DNA of 64,000 nt from Pontibacter sp. E15-1. GTDB taxonomy: Bacteria; Bacteroidota; Bacteroidia; Cytophagales; Hymenobacteraceae. Shown piece after piece: positions 33,604-42,111 of this stretch (position 1 is its first letter; the number at the start of each line of letters is the position of its first letter). Made by a program: the position numbers and the translations under genes. The notes below the pieces were generated by a model, which was given only the letters and a program-made list of their open reading frames with translations, was not told where the DNA came from and searched no databases. The stretch spans positions 62,001-126,000 of the forward strand of contig NZ_JAKVIR010000014.1 in NCBI RefSeq assembly GCF_022601975.1, in the 5' to 3' direction.

Positions 33604-33631
33604 CCTAAGTATAAACTCCTAAGTATAAACT
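33604..33631. repeat. Tandem 14-bp repeat
   Basis: CCTAAGTATAAACT is repeated exactly twice (33604-33617, 33618-33631), and degenerate AAGTATA/AAGATA units continue to about 33660. It lies in AT-rich, gene-free DNA (33383-34249). Confidence 0.6.
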
Positions 33632-33682
33632 AAAGATAAACCAAGTATACGCTAAGGATATTCGAAATATAATGTACATTTG

Positions 33683-33920
33683 TACACATACTGCAACATA
33701 ACGTTGCAGTATGTGTAATAAAAAAGCACATACCGAAAGGCATGTGCTTAGTAAGAAGATTGTCTATCGTTAGTGCGTCAACACTAAATATAGATTGTAG
33801 TAAGAAAGAATAATTGGTGGGATATGTGAAAGTAATACCACCAAAGTTGTAAGTGTTTGTAATTCAAAGTTAAAACACTTATTTCTGGATAGAGGGTGCG
33901 ACTTTTTCGCACCCTTTTTT
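33683..33920 (+). ncRNA. Candidate structured small RNA with intrinsic terminator
   Basis: No protein frame is present. A perfect 15-bp hairpin (33683-33697 with 33703-33717), a second hairpin with a GAAA loop (33724-33749), an 8-bp AT stem (33851-33880) and a clear terminator (AGGGTGCGA at 33893-33901, TCGCACCCT at 33907-33915, then Ts) follow in order. A terminator without an upstream gene implies a transcript here. The boundaries and family are unknown. Confidence 0.4.
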
Positions 33921-34249
33921 CGTCTATTAGACATGTACAAAAATACTTAATCCGGTCGTGTATTAAGGTCTAAAGTTGTTCAATTTACCAACATTACTCA
34001 CATGTTATTGTAAATCAGTTACTTAAAATTTATTTATATAGTTTTTAAATTCACTCATGATAAAATTAATTTATAAAGTTTTAAAAATTATTTAATAAAT
34101 ACAATAACATATACTGGCTGATTTTTGATCTTTGTAAGGAAATCATGTGAGGTATAACAAAAGTAAAAGGACGATCCACATCGTGAATCGCCCCTTGTCT
34201 AGCGTTTATGGCTAACATCCTCTTTTTATAAAGCAGGAGATCGAATAGG

Positions 34250-34822
34250 TTAGGACAGGAAGTCTACTCTTATCTGTACCCGTTCCTCGTCCATTGGCGT
34301 CAGGAGTGAGACTTCTACGGCGTCGCCTTCGTCGTAGTGCTTGGCAATGCCACGGATAATGCCCACGGCAACAGCCGCCATCCTGCGCTTGGAGTGGTAA
34401 TCGACTATCAACTGCCTACTGCCTTTCTTTGTCACCAGTAGCAGCGGTGGGGTAGCCCTGCTGTCCTCCCTTTTCACGGCAGCGTGCATAGCCGACTCAG
34501 TGTTAAGCAGCATGTCGTAGGTGCGCCACTCGGGGTCCACGTGCTTTTTGTAAAAGAAGAGCAGGTCCGGCACCAAATACTCCCCGTATCTTTCCATCAG
34601 CTGGTGCGGTGGTATCCCGGTAAGCGCTGCGCCTTGCTGCACGATGGAAAAAAGCTCGCTGGTGGGGTACATCTCGTGCATCTGGTACGGGGCGTGCCCG
34701 ATGTCTGCCGCCTCCAGCAGTTTTACCCATGTGCTGTAGTCATACAAGCTCTCCACGAAGCGCTTGAGCAAGACAAATATGGAACCGTGCATCCTGTCTT
34801 CATTGTCACTGTTCTTCTCCAT
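34250..34822 (-). CDS. Stand-alone H-NOX/HNOB heme gas-sensor protein
   Basis: 190 residues covering one HNOB domain (Pfam PF07700). It begins H-G-S-I-F-V-L-L-K-R-F-V-E after a 10-residue extension. The heme-proximal His is His113 (A-M-H-A-A-V), and the propionate-binding Y-x-S-x-R motif is Tyr142, Ser144, Arg146; the 29-residue gap equals that of classical H-NOX proteins. The family binds NO, and sometimes O2, through heme and usually controls a neighbouring kinase or cyclase. None is adjacent here, so the partner must lie elsewhere. Confidence 0.88.
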   Translation of the reverse strand: MEKNSDNEDRMHGSIFVLLKRFVESLYDYSTWVKLLEAADIGHAPYQMHEMYPTSELFSIVQQGAALTGIPPHQLMERYGEYLVPDLLFFYKKHVDPEWRTYDMLLNTESAMHAAVKREDSRATPPLLLVTKKGSRQLIVDYHSKRRMAAVAVGIIRGIAKHYDEGDAVEVSLLTPMDEERVQIRVDFLS

Positions 34823-34985
34823 AGTTAGTAGCTACTTTGGCTTCCGCCACTTTTGAAGTTCTACAAATTGAACGGGAGTTACTGTATTTCCCGGATGTGC
34901 TGAATGTGGCCCTGGGGCCGTTGTTTCCATATGCGTATGAGGGGACGTCAGCCGTGCCACCCTCTGAACGCGGGTACTTGCCAAG

Positions 34986-35201
34986 CTAACAGCGAGATAT
35001 GTCGCCACTTCCCTGCTTACCTAGGTGGCCGTTCTCCTGGAATCTGCCTACTGTCAAAAGCCTGGTCGTTTCCACCAGCCTGTCAATGTTAAACTTGATC
35101 TCTGGAAGGAGGAAGCCATACAGGTCTGGGTGTGCCACCTCTACCGTACTGGAAGCCGGGTCGTAATCCAACTTTATAATACTGTTGTCAGACAGAATCA
35201 T
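34986..35201 (-). pseudogene. Remnant of a small STAS-like/unknown family gene
   Basis: The first 48 residues read as a protein (I-I-K-L-D-Y-D-P-A-S-S-T-V and then L-P-E-I-K-F-N-I-D-R-L) like small conserved Hymenobacteraceae proteins as I recall them. The frame then turns into non-protein-like sequence and stops at 71 residues, which suggests a frameshift or truncation. The rest of 34823-35543 holds no supported gene. Confidence 0.4.
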
Positions 35202-35543
35202 GTTACAATTAATGTAAAGAGATTCTCAGGACACTGAAATCAGTTTTCTTGTTAGGGTATGAGAACAGGTCCTGAGATAGGTGTACCGGCTCTACAAATA
35301 GAGCTGCTGCAAATAGCAAGTTAACACATTATTGTGTAATTGTGATACCCAACATAGGTAGCCCATCAACGCGGCCCCACATACCAGGACGTAAACTATT
35401 TTATGCCTTGGCTTTACGCCGAAAATTTTGGTTTGGATTTTTCTAAAACAAGAAATACATCTATTGCTTCAAGGAGTTTATATATAGGATTATATAAAGA
35501 GCAAAAGAAATGCGGCTCAGGGCGCTATGTTATTTATCCGTGC

Positions 35544-36740
35544 CTAATAAGACGCGATGGCAATCGCGAAGCCGACCACCGTGAGCACCAGCCCTACCAT
35601 AAAAATGGTATAGGAGATGCGCAGGATCTTGTATTTGCGGCTCAGCACATCGCCTAGATAATAGATGTCGGTAATCATGTTGTTGTAGAGCGACTTCTTA
35701 TCGCGCATGATCTCGTGCATCCCTTTCTGGAAATCCTCCAGCGGAAGGTGCGTGAAGTTGCCGAAAAAAAGCAGGTTCACGTTCCGGGTGTTGATTTTCT
35801 TCTTCTTGCGGTTGATGGAGAAGCTGGTCACCTCAGGCTGTGCCGAGATGATGGCAAAAACCACCGAGCCCAGCGTGGTGAGCAGCAGCATGCCGATCGG
35901 GACGATCAGGGTGCGGTGCTGGGTAAAGTCGGTGCCGATAATGGATGACTTGGCGCTGAGGTAGGTGATCACCACAGACAGGATAATGGCGTTGAGGCTG
36001 ATCATCATGTTGGCCTTGTTGTCGGCGATGGCGCTGAGGTTCAGGTGTGTGCGGTACGTATTCCGAAACATCGTCTCGATACCCCGCTTGGGCTGCGCCA
36101 GCGTCTCGCGGTGCTTCTTCTCAGATTTCTTCTTCTTTTTCTCCTCCTTGCTCAGGCGCTCCCGCTGCTCCTGAATATTGAGGCCCAGTTGGGCGGCAAA
36201 CATGCGCTGCGCCTGGTTCGAGTGGAACGTGGTCGAAAGCAGGAAATCCATCTGGAAGTGCGCCCACTCGCTGTCCGTGAAAAACTTGTCCTGAAAGATT
36301 TCCCACTCCACCCGAAGCAGCTCGGCAGTGGCGGAAAAGGTAGACTTGCCTATGTTTGAGAGATCCGCGTCTACCAGCAACTCTTGCAGCAGCGTCTCCG
36401 GGGCCACGTCATGTTTGGTGGCCTTAATACAGCCCTCTATCCGCTCCAGGCGCTCTGTGGGGTAATCGTGCCTGGCCAGCCACTCGGTGGCGATCTTGAT
36501 GCTCTCCGCCTCATGGCCCTCATATGCGTCTACGTATCCGGTGTCATGAAACCAGGCAGCCAGCACCAGGTCCTGCAGCTGGTCGGGGGCCAGGCCACTG
36601 TTCTGGCCCAACTCCTCTGCCACCGCTACCACTTCCAGGGTATGTCGGAAATTGTGGTATACCAGCTTCTTGGAAAGCTTTTCTTTGAACAGGTTGAAAA
36701 CAAACTCACTGGCTTGTTTGATAAGTTTTGGGTCTTCCAT
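35544..36740 (-). CDS. HD phosphohydrolase fused to a Pycsar-effector-like membrane domain
   Basis: 398 residues. The N-terminal HD domain has metal ligands in Y-H-N-F-R-H (His29, His33), F-H-D-T-G (His65, Asp66) and L-L-V-D-A-D (Asp124). A basic coiled linker (about 200-230, K-K-K-K-K-S-E-K-K) leads to a C-terminal domain with at least three hydrophobic segments, beginning H-L-N-L-S-A-I-A-D-N-K-A-N-M-M. That domain matches the PycTM/DUF5706 family, membrane effectors of cUMP/cCMP-based anti-phage systems. No cyclase is adjacent. Fusions like this are common in Bacteroidota, so a housekeeping role is possible. Confidence 0.82.
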   Translation of the reverse strand: MEDPKLIKQASEFVFNLFKEKLSKKLVYHNFRHTLEVVAVAEELGQNSGLAPDQLQDLVLAAWFHDTGYVDAYEGHEAESIKIATEWLARHDYPTERLERIEGCIKATKHDVAPETLLQELLVDADLSNIGKSTFSATAELLRVEWEIFQDKFFTDSEWAHFQMDFLLSTTFHSNQAQRMFAAQLGLNIQEQRERLSKEEKKKKKSEKKHRETLAQPKRGIETMFRNTYRTHLNLSAIADNKANMMISLNAIILSVVITYLSAKSSIIGTDFTQHRTLIVPIGMLLLTTLGSVVFAIISAQPEVTSFSINRKKKKINTRNVNLLFFGNFTHLPLEDFQKGMHEIMRDKKSLYNNMITDIYYLGDVLSRKYKILRISYTIFMVGLVLTVVGFAIAIASY

Positions 36741-37083
36741 ATAAGGTTGTGGTTCTTTGCCAGACGTGAGGCTGCCGCTGACACCATGATGTTTTATATA
36801 TAGATGCAGCGTCGATACACGTTGCTTGCGGTTACGGTAAAAACAGTTTTTAGTTAGTTAGTAAGGGGCAGAGCCGGGTAAAAGCGTGCCGACGGGCAAC
36901 AACTAAATGCCGTGCCGCCACGTTTATGAACTTCAGTCTTGCTATACCCGCGTCGCCCGACCGGTATACCGCAGAGGCTCAGGGGTTGCGCAAGCATTCG
37001 GGCAGGGGCTTGGCCTCCTTTCTGTGGTTTGCAGCGCACCTCCTATCGCCTTGGCAGCAATACTATAAAGACTCTGATACTCT
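36741..37083. other. Intergenic region without supported gene
   Basis: 343 bp between divergent genes. One short minus-strand frame (36854-37039) has Cys/Arg-rich composition unlike a real protein. I see no RNA gene or strong hairpin. Confidence 0.5.
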
Positions 37084-40000
37084 ATGACCCAACATTTACT
37101 TAAATGGTGCCGCCTGTGCTTTCACCCAATCTGGCAGGTCCTTTTATGCACTACCCTTACGGCCTGTGTTGCCAACCAGCCTTTCTACAGCCGCGAAGCC
37201 TCGGACTGGGAGCAGGACGTTCCGGACCCGGACAACAAAGTGCTTTATACCGTTTTTCTGATCGGAGACGTTGGGGCCCCAGAGCTTGACGGCGAGCCGT
37301 CCATGCTGCTCATGCGGAAGCAGATGGAGGAGGCCGGCCTGCAGAGCGCCACGATCTTTCTGGGCGACAACGTGTACTTCAACGGCTTGCCGGAGCCCGA
37401 CGCGTACGACCGCGAGGTGTCAGAAAAGCGCCTGAACGCCCAGCTCGACATCCTGAAAGGCTACCCCGGCGAGAAGTACATGATCCCGGGCAACCACGAC
37501 TGGAACCACAGTGGCCGTGGCGGCATCGATGCCATCCTGCGGGAACAGCGGTATGTGAACGAGTACCTGACGGACGAGAACATTGTGACAGGCGGCGACT
37601 TCTTTGTGCCCGGCGACGGCTGCCCCGGCCCCTACGAGGTGAAGATCAGCGACGACCTGGTGCTGATCGCCATCGACTCTGAGTGGTGGCTGCACCCCTT
37701 CGACCGCCCGTATGGCGACAACACGCATTGTGGCGCGTCCACCGAAGTCGATTTCCTGGTGCAGCTTGAGGATATCATCGAGAAGAACAGCGGCAGCGAC
37801 ATTCTGGTAGTTGGCCATCACCCACTGATGAGCAGGGGAGCCCACGGCGGATTTTTCTCCCTGAAAGATCACTTCTTCCCGCTTACCATGCTGCGCGACT
37901 GGATTTACGTCCCGTTGCCCATCATCGGCTCCATATACCCCTTCGCCCGAAAATACGGCGGCATTCTGGAGGATATCCCGCATCCCCGATACCAAGCTTA
38001 TATCGAGGGCCTGCTCAACATCTTCGATAAATACGACAACATTGTGTATGCGGCGGGCCACGAGCACGCCCTGGAGTACTTTAAGCACAACAAGCTGGCC
38101 CACATCGTGAGCGGATCCGGCTGCAAGGTGCAGTATATAAAGCCGGGCGGCAACGTGAGCTACGTGGAGAAGGTAAAGGGCTTTGCCAAGGTGGTGTACT
38201 ACGAGAACGGTGAGAGCTGGGTGGAGTACTGGGTGCCTGAAGGCAAAGGCGACACCGGCAAGATATCGTACCGCACGCCGCTCTATGCCAAGAAGCCGCG
38301 CAAGGAAGTGCCGCTGGTTACAGACAACACCAACTACGCCGACAGCACCATTACCCTGAGCGCCAACGCCAACTATCAGGTTTCCGGCCTCAGGCGGAAG
38401 CTGCTGGGCGAGCATTACCGCAAGGTATGGGCCGCCCCGGTGGAAGTGCCGCTGCTGGACATGAAAAATGAGTTCGACGGCCTGACGCCCTACCAGAAGG
38501 GTGGCGGCAAGCAAACGGCCTCGCTGAAGGTACGCAACCCCGATGCCAGGGAATACACGCTGCGCACCATCGACAAAGACCCCACCAACGCACTACCAGA
38601 ATACCTGCAGGAAACGGCGGCACGCACCCTGCTGCAGGACCAGATTTCGGCCCAGCACCCTTACGGTGCGCTGGTCATACCCCCCCTGGCCGATGCGGCG
38701 GGCGTTTTCCATACCAACCCGAAGCTGGTTTACATCCCGAATACGCCATACCTGCGCCAGTACATTGATGAGTTTGGCAACACGCTCGCCTTTCTGGAAG
38801 AGGACGCAGACGAGAACCATGAGGAAACCGCCAGCCTGGGTTACGCCGAGAACCTGGTGGGCACCGAGAAGCTGTTGGATGAGCTGGAAGACGACAACGA
38901 CAACGAGGTCGACCAACTGGAGTTTGTGCGCGCGCGCCTGCTGGATATGCTCGTCGGCGACTGGGACCGCCACGAGGGGCAGTGGCGCTGGGTAGAGGAA
39001 AAGAAGAAGAACGAGAAAGGTAAGCTGTATACCCCCGTGCCCGAAGACCGCGACATGGCTTTCTTTAAGGTGGACGGGGTGCTGCCGTGGCTGGCCACCC
39101 GCAAGTGGGGCGTCCGGAACGTGCAGAACTTCGGGTATGAGTTTACCGATGTGATCGGGTTGAACCTGAGCGCCCTCACCCTCGACCGGACCTTCACCTC
39201 CCGCGCCACCCGCGCCGACTGGCTCCGGATAGCGCAGGACATCAAGGCCAACGTAACGGACGAGGTGATTCAGGAGGCGATCCGGCAGTGGCCCGACAGT
39301 GTGCGGGCGCTTTCCGGGCCCGAGACAGCCGCAAAGCTCAGCGCCAGAAGAGACGCGCTGCCTCAGGTGGCCGAAGAGTACTACGACTTTCTGGCGCAGT
39401 ACGTGGATATATCGGGCAGCGACAAGCACGAGCGCTTTGAGGTTACCCGACTGAACGACGAGCAGGTGCAGGTAACGGGATACAAAATCTCGAAAGAGGG
39501 GGAGGTGCTGAAGGAAATCTATAGCCGTGCCTTTTTTACCAACGAGACAAAAGAGATCCGCATTTACGGCCGAGACGGCGAGGATGAATTCGTGATCACG
39601 GGCGACGTGGACAAAAGCATTGTGGTGCGCATCATTGGCGGCGGCGACGAGGACGAGATCGTGGACAACTCCAGCGTGCGGGGACCGAAAAAGTATACCG
39701 TGATCTACGACACCAACACCGGTAACGAGATTGCGTTTGGGCCCGTGAGCCGGGACAAGACCAGCGCCAAGGAGGAAGTCACCCGCTACGACCGCGACAA
39801 TTACAAGCTGCCCTATGTGGGGCCTCGCCTCTCGGCAGAGTATAACGTAGACGACGGGCTGTTTTTGGGGGCAGGTATGCTGTTGCGCACCCAGAAGTTC
39901 AGAAAGGCGCCGTACGCGTCGCAGCACCTGCTGGAGGCAAATTTCGCTTTCCTCACCAAGTCATTCAACATCCGTTATACCGCCGATGTGCGCAAAGTGG

Positions 40001-40905
40001 TGGGCGACTGGAGCCTGGCGCTGAACAGTGCCGTGCAGGGGCCGCAGTACCAGCGCAACTTCTACGGCTTCGGCAACGAGACGCAACAAATCTCCGACTC
40101 CGACGACAGCTATTACCGGGTGCGTTACAGGCGCCTCTCCCTGGATGCCTCCCTATACAAGGACGTCACGAACTTCCTGAAAGTAGGCATAGGGCCCACG
40201 TATGAGCGCTTTCAGGTGGAGACACCGGAGCAGGACAACTTTCTGCTCAACGAGGCGCGTGCGGGCCGCCTAGAAGCAGGCACATATAATCTGGAGAGCA
40301 GCACGTTTGACCCACAGCACTACGCCGGGGCCGCTGCCTACGCCAACCTGGACGTGATCGGGGCCGGGAACAGCACAGAGGCCAACCCGCGCATCGGGAT
40401 GCGCTTTTACAACCGGATCAGTTACAACCAGCAACTCGACGGGGAGCGCCTCAGCTATACCAACCTCAGCTCTGAGTTCAGGTTTTACATCAGCCCTAAC
40501 TTCCCGCTCCAGTTAACGTGGGCAGGCAGGATCGGGGCAGCCCACAACTTCGGCGATTTCCGGTTTTACCAGGCAAATACGCTGGGCGGCACCTCCAACC
40601 TGCGGGGCTACCGGAGAACGCGCTTTTCGGGCCGCAGCAGCCTGTTTGCCAACGCAGAGACCCGTATTCAGCTCTTCGACTTTAGCCTCTTTCTCACCCC
40701 TGGCAAAATCGGGGTGCTGGGCCTGATAGACGCCGGGCGGGTATACTACGACGGGGAGCCGAGGGCTTCTTTCCTGCGCAGCCTGCATACCGGGTATGGC
40801 GGCGGCGTGTGGGTCGACTTGCTGAACCGCACCGTTTTCTCGCTCACGTATGCCATCGGAGAAGATGACAAACTGGCGATGCTAAATTTTGGCTTCTTTT
40901 TTTAA
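37084..40905 (+). CDS. Metallophosphoesterase fused to a BamA/Omp85-type outer-membrane barrel
   Basis: 1273 residues. A lipobox-like signal (L-T-A-C) precedes a calcineurin-type phosphoesterase (about 50-330) with metal motifs G-D-V-G, G-D-N-V-Y, G-N-H-D-W, G-H-H-P and G-H-E-H. A middle region of about 500 residues follows, including L-V-G-D-W-D-R-H-E-G-Q-W-R-W. The C-terminal 350 residues form a surface-antigen barrel (L-G-G-T-S-N-L-R-G-Y-R-R-T-R-F-S-G and a terminal aromatic F-G-F-F-F). It probably hydrolyses phosphoesters at the outer membrane. The polyphosphate kinase gene is nearby. Confidence 0.88.
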   Translation: MTQHLLKWCRLCFHPIWQVLLCTTLTACVANQPFYSREASDWEQDVPDPDNKVLYTVFLIGDVGAPELDGEPSMLLMRKQMEEAGLQSATIFLGDNVYFNGLPEPDAYDREVSEKRLNAQLDILKGYPGEKYMIPGNHDWNHSGRGGIDAILREQRYVNEYLTDENIVTGGDFFVPGDGCPGPYEVKISDDLVLIAIDSEWWLHPFDRPYGDNTHCGASTEVDFLVQLEDIIEKNSGSDILVVGHHPLMSRGAHGGFFSLKDHFFPLTMLRDWIYVPLPIIGSIYPFARKYGGILEDIPHPRYQAYIEGLLNIFDKYDNIVYAAGHEHALEYFKHNKLAHIVSGSGCKVQYIKPGGNVSYVEKVKGFAKVVYYENGESWVEYWVPEGKGDTGKISYRTPLYAKKPRKEVPLVTDNTNYADSTITLSANANYQVSGLRRKLLGEHYRKVWAAPVEVPLLDMKNEFDGLTPYQKGGGKQTASLKVRNPDAREYTLRTIDKDPTNALPEYLQETAARTLLQDQISAQHPYGALVIPPLADAAGVFHTNPKLVYIPNTPYLRQYIDEFGNTLAFLEEDADENHEETASLGYAENLVGTEKLLDELEDDNDNEVDQLEFVRARLLDMLVGDWDRHEGQWRWVEEKKKNEKGKLYTPVPEDRDMAFFKVDGVLPWLATRKWGVRNVQNFGYEFTDVIGLNLSALTLDRTFTSRATRADWLRIAQDIKANVTDEVIQEAIRQWPDSVRALSGPETAAKLSARRDALPQVAEEYYDFLAQYVDISGSDKHERFEVTRLNDEQVQVTGYKISKEGEVLKEIYSRAFFTNETKEIRIYGRDGEDEFVITGDVDKSIVVRIIGGGDEDEIVDNSSVRGPKKYTVIYDTNTGNEIAFGPVSRDKTSAKEEVTRYDRDNYKLPYVGPRLSAEYNVDDGLFLGAGMLLRTQKFRKAPYASQHLLEANFAFLTKSFNIRYTADVRKVVGDWSLALNSAVQGPQYQRNFYGFGNETQQISDSDDSYYRVRYRRLSLDASLYKDVTNFLKVGIGPTYERFQVETPEQDNFLLNEARAGRLEAGTYNLESSTFDPQHYAGAAAYANLDVIGAGNSTEANPRIGMRFYNRISYNQQLDGERLSYTNLSSEFRFYISPNFPLQLTWAGRIGAAHNFGDFRFYQANTLGGTSNLRGYRRTRFSGRSSLFANAETRIQLFDFSLFLTPGKIGVLGLIDAGRVYYDGEPRASFLRSLHTGYGGGVWVDLLNRTVFSLTYAIGEDDKLAMLNFGFFF

Positions 40906-40998
40906 CACAAAACAAAATAAAAACAGTATAATTTATAAGTAGAGGTCGTTTTCAAAAGCATTGCTTTCTGAAAGCGACCCGCTCAACTCTGAAAAACT

Positions 40999-42030
40999 AT
41001 GAAGAAAATAAAACTACTCCCTTATGTGCTGGCTTTATTGGGTATGGTACAGCAGGCCCAGGCGCAAGATAGCAAAGTCGAGGAGATCAGCGATGTGATC
41101 GATTACGCATCGCCAGCCGTGCGCGGTATGGGGAAGCCCCGCGGTCTGGTGATCGGTTACGAGCGCTTGCCACAGTTCGATATCGACTCGAAGTCTGACG
41201 ACCCGCGGTTGGGAAACGGCAGCGCCCACGTGCGCCGCAACAATAAGTTCTTTGTGCGCGCCCTTGCGCCGCTCGTAAACAAGCCGCAGACCAAGGTGAT
41301 TTTGGGGTTCGATTACAAATTGGAGGAATTTAACTTCGACAACGTGACCCCAAGCTCATACCCACCCTACAGCTACCTGGAAGATAAGGACCTGAAGAGT
41401 ATTGGCCTGCAACTGGCTTACCTGCACTCGATGGATGATCGTCGCTTTTACCTCATTCGGGTGAAAGGCGAGTTGAACGGCGATTATACCCATGATGACA
41501 TCAGCATTGCCGATTATCTCAAAACCACTGTGGACCTGGCGTATGGCTGGAAGAAGAGCCCTGACTACGCGATTGGCGTTGGGGCGCAGCTGGGGTATAC
41601 ATTTGGGCGGAAAAACGTCTACCCGGGCATCCTGTACAACCGGAACTTCACGCCGGAGTGGGGTGTGGAGTCTATCTTCCCGGCAAATATCCGTGTGCGC
41701 TACAACGCGAACGAGAAAACACTGTTCTATGCCGGCTACCGGTTGGAGGGAGCCAGCTACAACCTGTTTGTAGACGAGGGCCCGCTCGCGCAGTACAAGG
41801 ATTTAGAGCTGCGCCGCACAGACATCAAGGCGCTGGCGCGCATGGAGCGCGAAGTGTATGACTTTCTGTGGTTTGCCGTGGAAGGCGGCTTCCGGCAGTA
41901 TTACCGTAACAGGGTTTTTGATGAGATCGGGTCCAGGGATGAGCTGATAAAGAATGACCTGGCAGGGGCAGGCTACGTGAGCGTAGAGCTATACCTGGTG
42001 CCACCACGCAGCTGGACAAATAGAAAGTAG
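40999..42030 (+). CDS. Outer membrane beta-barrel protein, DUF6268-like
   Basis: 343 residues with a signal peptide ending at A-Q-A-Q. The rest alternates short strands (R-F-Y-L-I-R-V-K-G-E-L; G-V-G-A-Q-L-G-Y-T-F-G; Y-A-G-Y-R-L-E-G-A-S) typical of a barrel of 12 or more strands. It lies 93 bp after the phosphoesterase/barrel gene and may be cotranscribed. Function is unknown. Confidence 0.75.
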   Translation: MKKIKLLPYVLALLGMVQQAQAQDSKVEEISDVIDYASPAVRGMGKPRGLVIGYERLPQFDIDSKSDDPRLGNGSAHVRRNNKFFVRALAPLVNKPQTKVILGFDYKLEEFNFDNVTPSSYPPYSYLEDKDLKSIGLQLAYLHSMDDRRFYLIRVKGELNGDYTHDDISIADYLKTTVDLAYGWKKSPDYAIGVGAQLGYTFGRKNVYPGILYNRNFTPEWGVESIFPANIRVRYNANEKTLFYAGYRLEGASYNLFVDEGPLAQYKDLELRRTDIKALARMEREVYDFLWFAVEGGFRQYYRNRVFDEIGSRDELIKNDLAGAGYVSVELYLVPPRSWTNRK

Positions 42031-42051
42031 CACCAAAGCCTGAGGGCGGTA

Positions 42052-42100
42052 ACACCAAAAAGGGGCAGGCGATCGATGATCGCCTGCCCCTTTTTGGTGT
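42052..42100. terminator. Bidirectional intrinsic terminator, 23-bp stem
   Basis: 42052-42074 pairs perfectly with 42078-42100 around a GAT loop, with A5 and T5 runs inside the stem. It separates the convergent DUF6268 and ppk1 genes. Confidence 0.92.
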
Positions 42101-42111
42101 GGTTTGTCTAT

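Noticed and set aside
38593..39927. A 444-residue minus-strand frame inside the phosphoesterase/BamA gene
   Set aside because: It is antisense to a gene with clear motifs and has shadow composition (His/Val/Leu/Gly-rich, no domain). GC-rich codons keep the opposite frame open.
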